This document shows, one piece after another, positions 29,871 to 29,921 of a DNA stretch of 29,921 nt. The stretch covers positions 1 through 29,921 of the forward strand of contig CAZPSA010000010.1 of the NCBI GenBank assembly GCA_964589375.1, in the 5' to 3' direction. Under the pieces are notes generated by a model. It made no database searches and was not told the origin of the DNA. It worked only from the letters and a program-made list of their open reading frames with translations. The position numbers and the translations under genes were made by a program. This DNA is from CAG-533 sp964589375 (GTDB taxonomy: Bacteria; Bacillota_I; Bacilli_A; RF39; UBA660). Position 1 is the first letter of the stretch, and every line of letters begins with the position of its first letter.

Positions 29871-29921
29871 ATGGAGATAATAATTAGTAATTCAAGTGGT
29901 ATTCCTATATATGAACAAATT
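29871..29921 (+). CDS. GntR-family transcriptional regulator, N-terminus only (runs off the window)
   Basis: Only 17 codons are visible: MEIIISNSSGIPIYEQI. The pattern I-x-x-x-S-x-x-P-I-Y-x-Q-I is the classic start of a GntR winged-helix domain, most often in YtrA-type small regulators that control ABC transporters. SD AGAGG precedes the ATG. A perfect sigma-A promoter and a palindrome over its -10 suggest strong, self-repressed expression. The effector domain and regulated genes are outside the window. Confidence 0.75.
   Translation, partial: MEIIISNSSGIPIYEQI

Noticed and set aside
1..29921. CRISPR arrays, rRNA genes, intact insertion sequences or toxin-antitoxin pairs
   Set aside because: I saw no regularly spaced repeats, rRNA signatures, transposase motifs or toxin-antitoxin gene pairs anywhere in the window.

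Overview
The window is AT-rich, densely packed, uses the standard code (TGA is a stop, Trp is TGG) and has Gram-positive features: strong Shine-Dalgarno (SD) sequences, a class B sortase, FemX- and YfhO-type envelope enzymes, SecG/SecA, long-form HPF, and sporulation genes (yabG, veg, spoVG, yabP, yabQ). Together these suggest an endospore-lineage Bacilli/Firmicutes bacterium, possibly one of the gut Erysipelotrichales/RF39-like groups near the Mollicutes. That placement is inference, supported mainly by base composition and by a tmRNA tag ending in ALAFA. Rubrerythrin points to anaerobic life.

Layout. 1-2073: a compact sporulation/division cluster (broken 5' end of yabG, veg, spoVG, yabP-yabQ, divIC). 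2117-2469: tmRNA. 2697-7157: a run of envelope-type genes on the + strand, namely a membrane-anchored tandem thioredoxin-fold protein, a PH-like protein, a frameshifted unknown anchored protein, a two-LysM protein and a large unknown membrane protein. 7195-8377: sortase B and tRNA-Cys on the - strand. 8561-12083: a lipid kinase (+) convergent with a YfhO-family membrane protein (-). 12195-16313: bipA, a small unknown, rubrerythrin and FemX. 16419-21705: enolase, secG, rnr, smpB, a cold-shock protein and hpf. 21790-24291: secA. 24610-29716: a four-gene ABC-transporter and two-component-system cassette. 29871-end: start of a GntR-family regulator.

How the genes fit together. tmRNA, SmpB and RNase R form the trans-translation and nonstop-mRNA decay system, here split between two loci. 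HPF, BipA and the cold-shock protein are translation and stress factors. SecG, SecA, sortase, FemX, YfhO, LysM and the lipid kinase serve secretion and envelope construction. The final cassette (ATPase, FtsX-type permease, OmpR-type regulator, histidine kinase) looks like an autonomous peptide/antibiotic-sensing export module. It has different codon habits from the rest (all Arg codons in the ATPase gene are AGA and it has no ACC Thr codon) and sits where prfB usually follows secA, so it is probably acquired.

Most notable signals: a terminator-like inverted repeat enclosing the ssrA -10 box and reusing the tmRNA 5' end; an in-phase A_AAA_AAG site exactly where one gene changes frame; a hairpin covering the SD of the cold-shock gene; an 11-bp direct repeat in the -35 position of the ABC operon; a nested repeat site between secA and the cassette; and a sortase with Lys where the catalytic Arg is expected. 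I found no CRISPR array, intact transposase or rRNA. No wholly new multi-gene system could be demonstrated.
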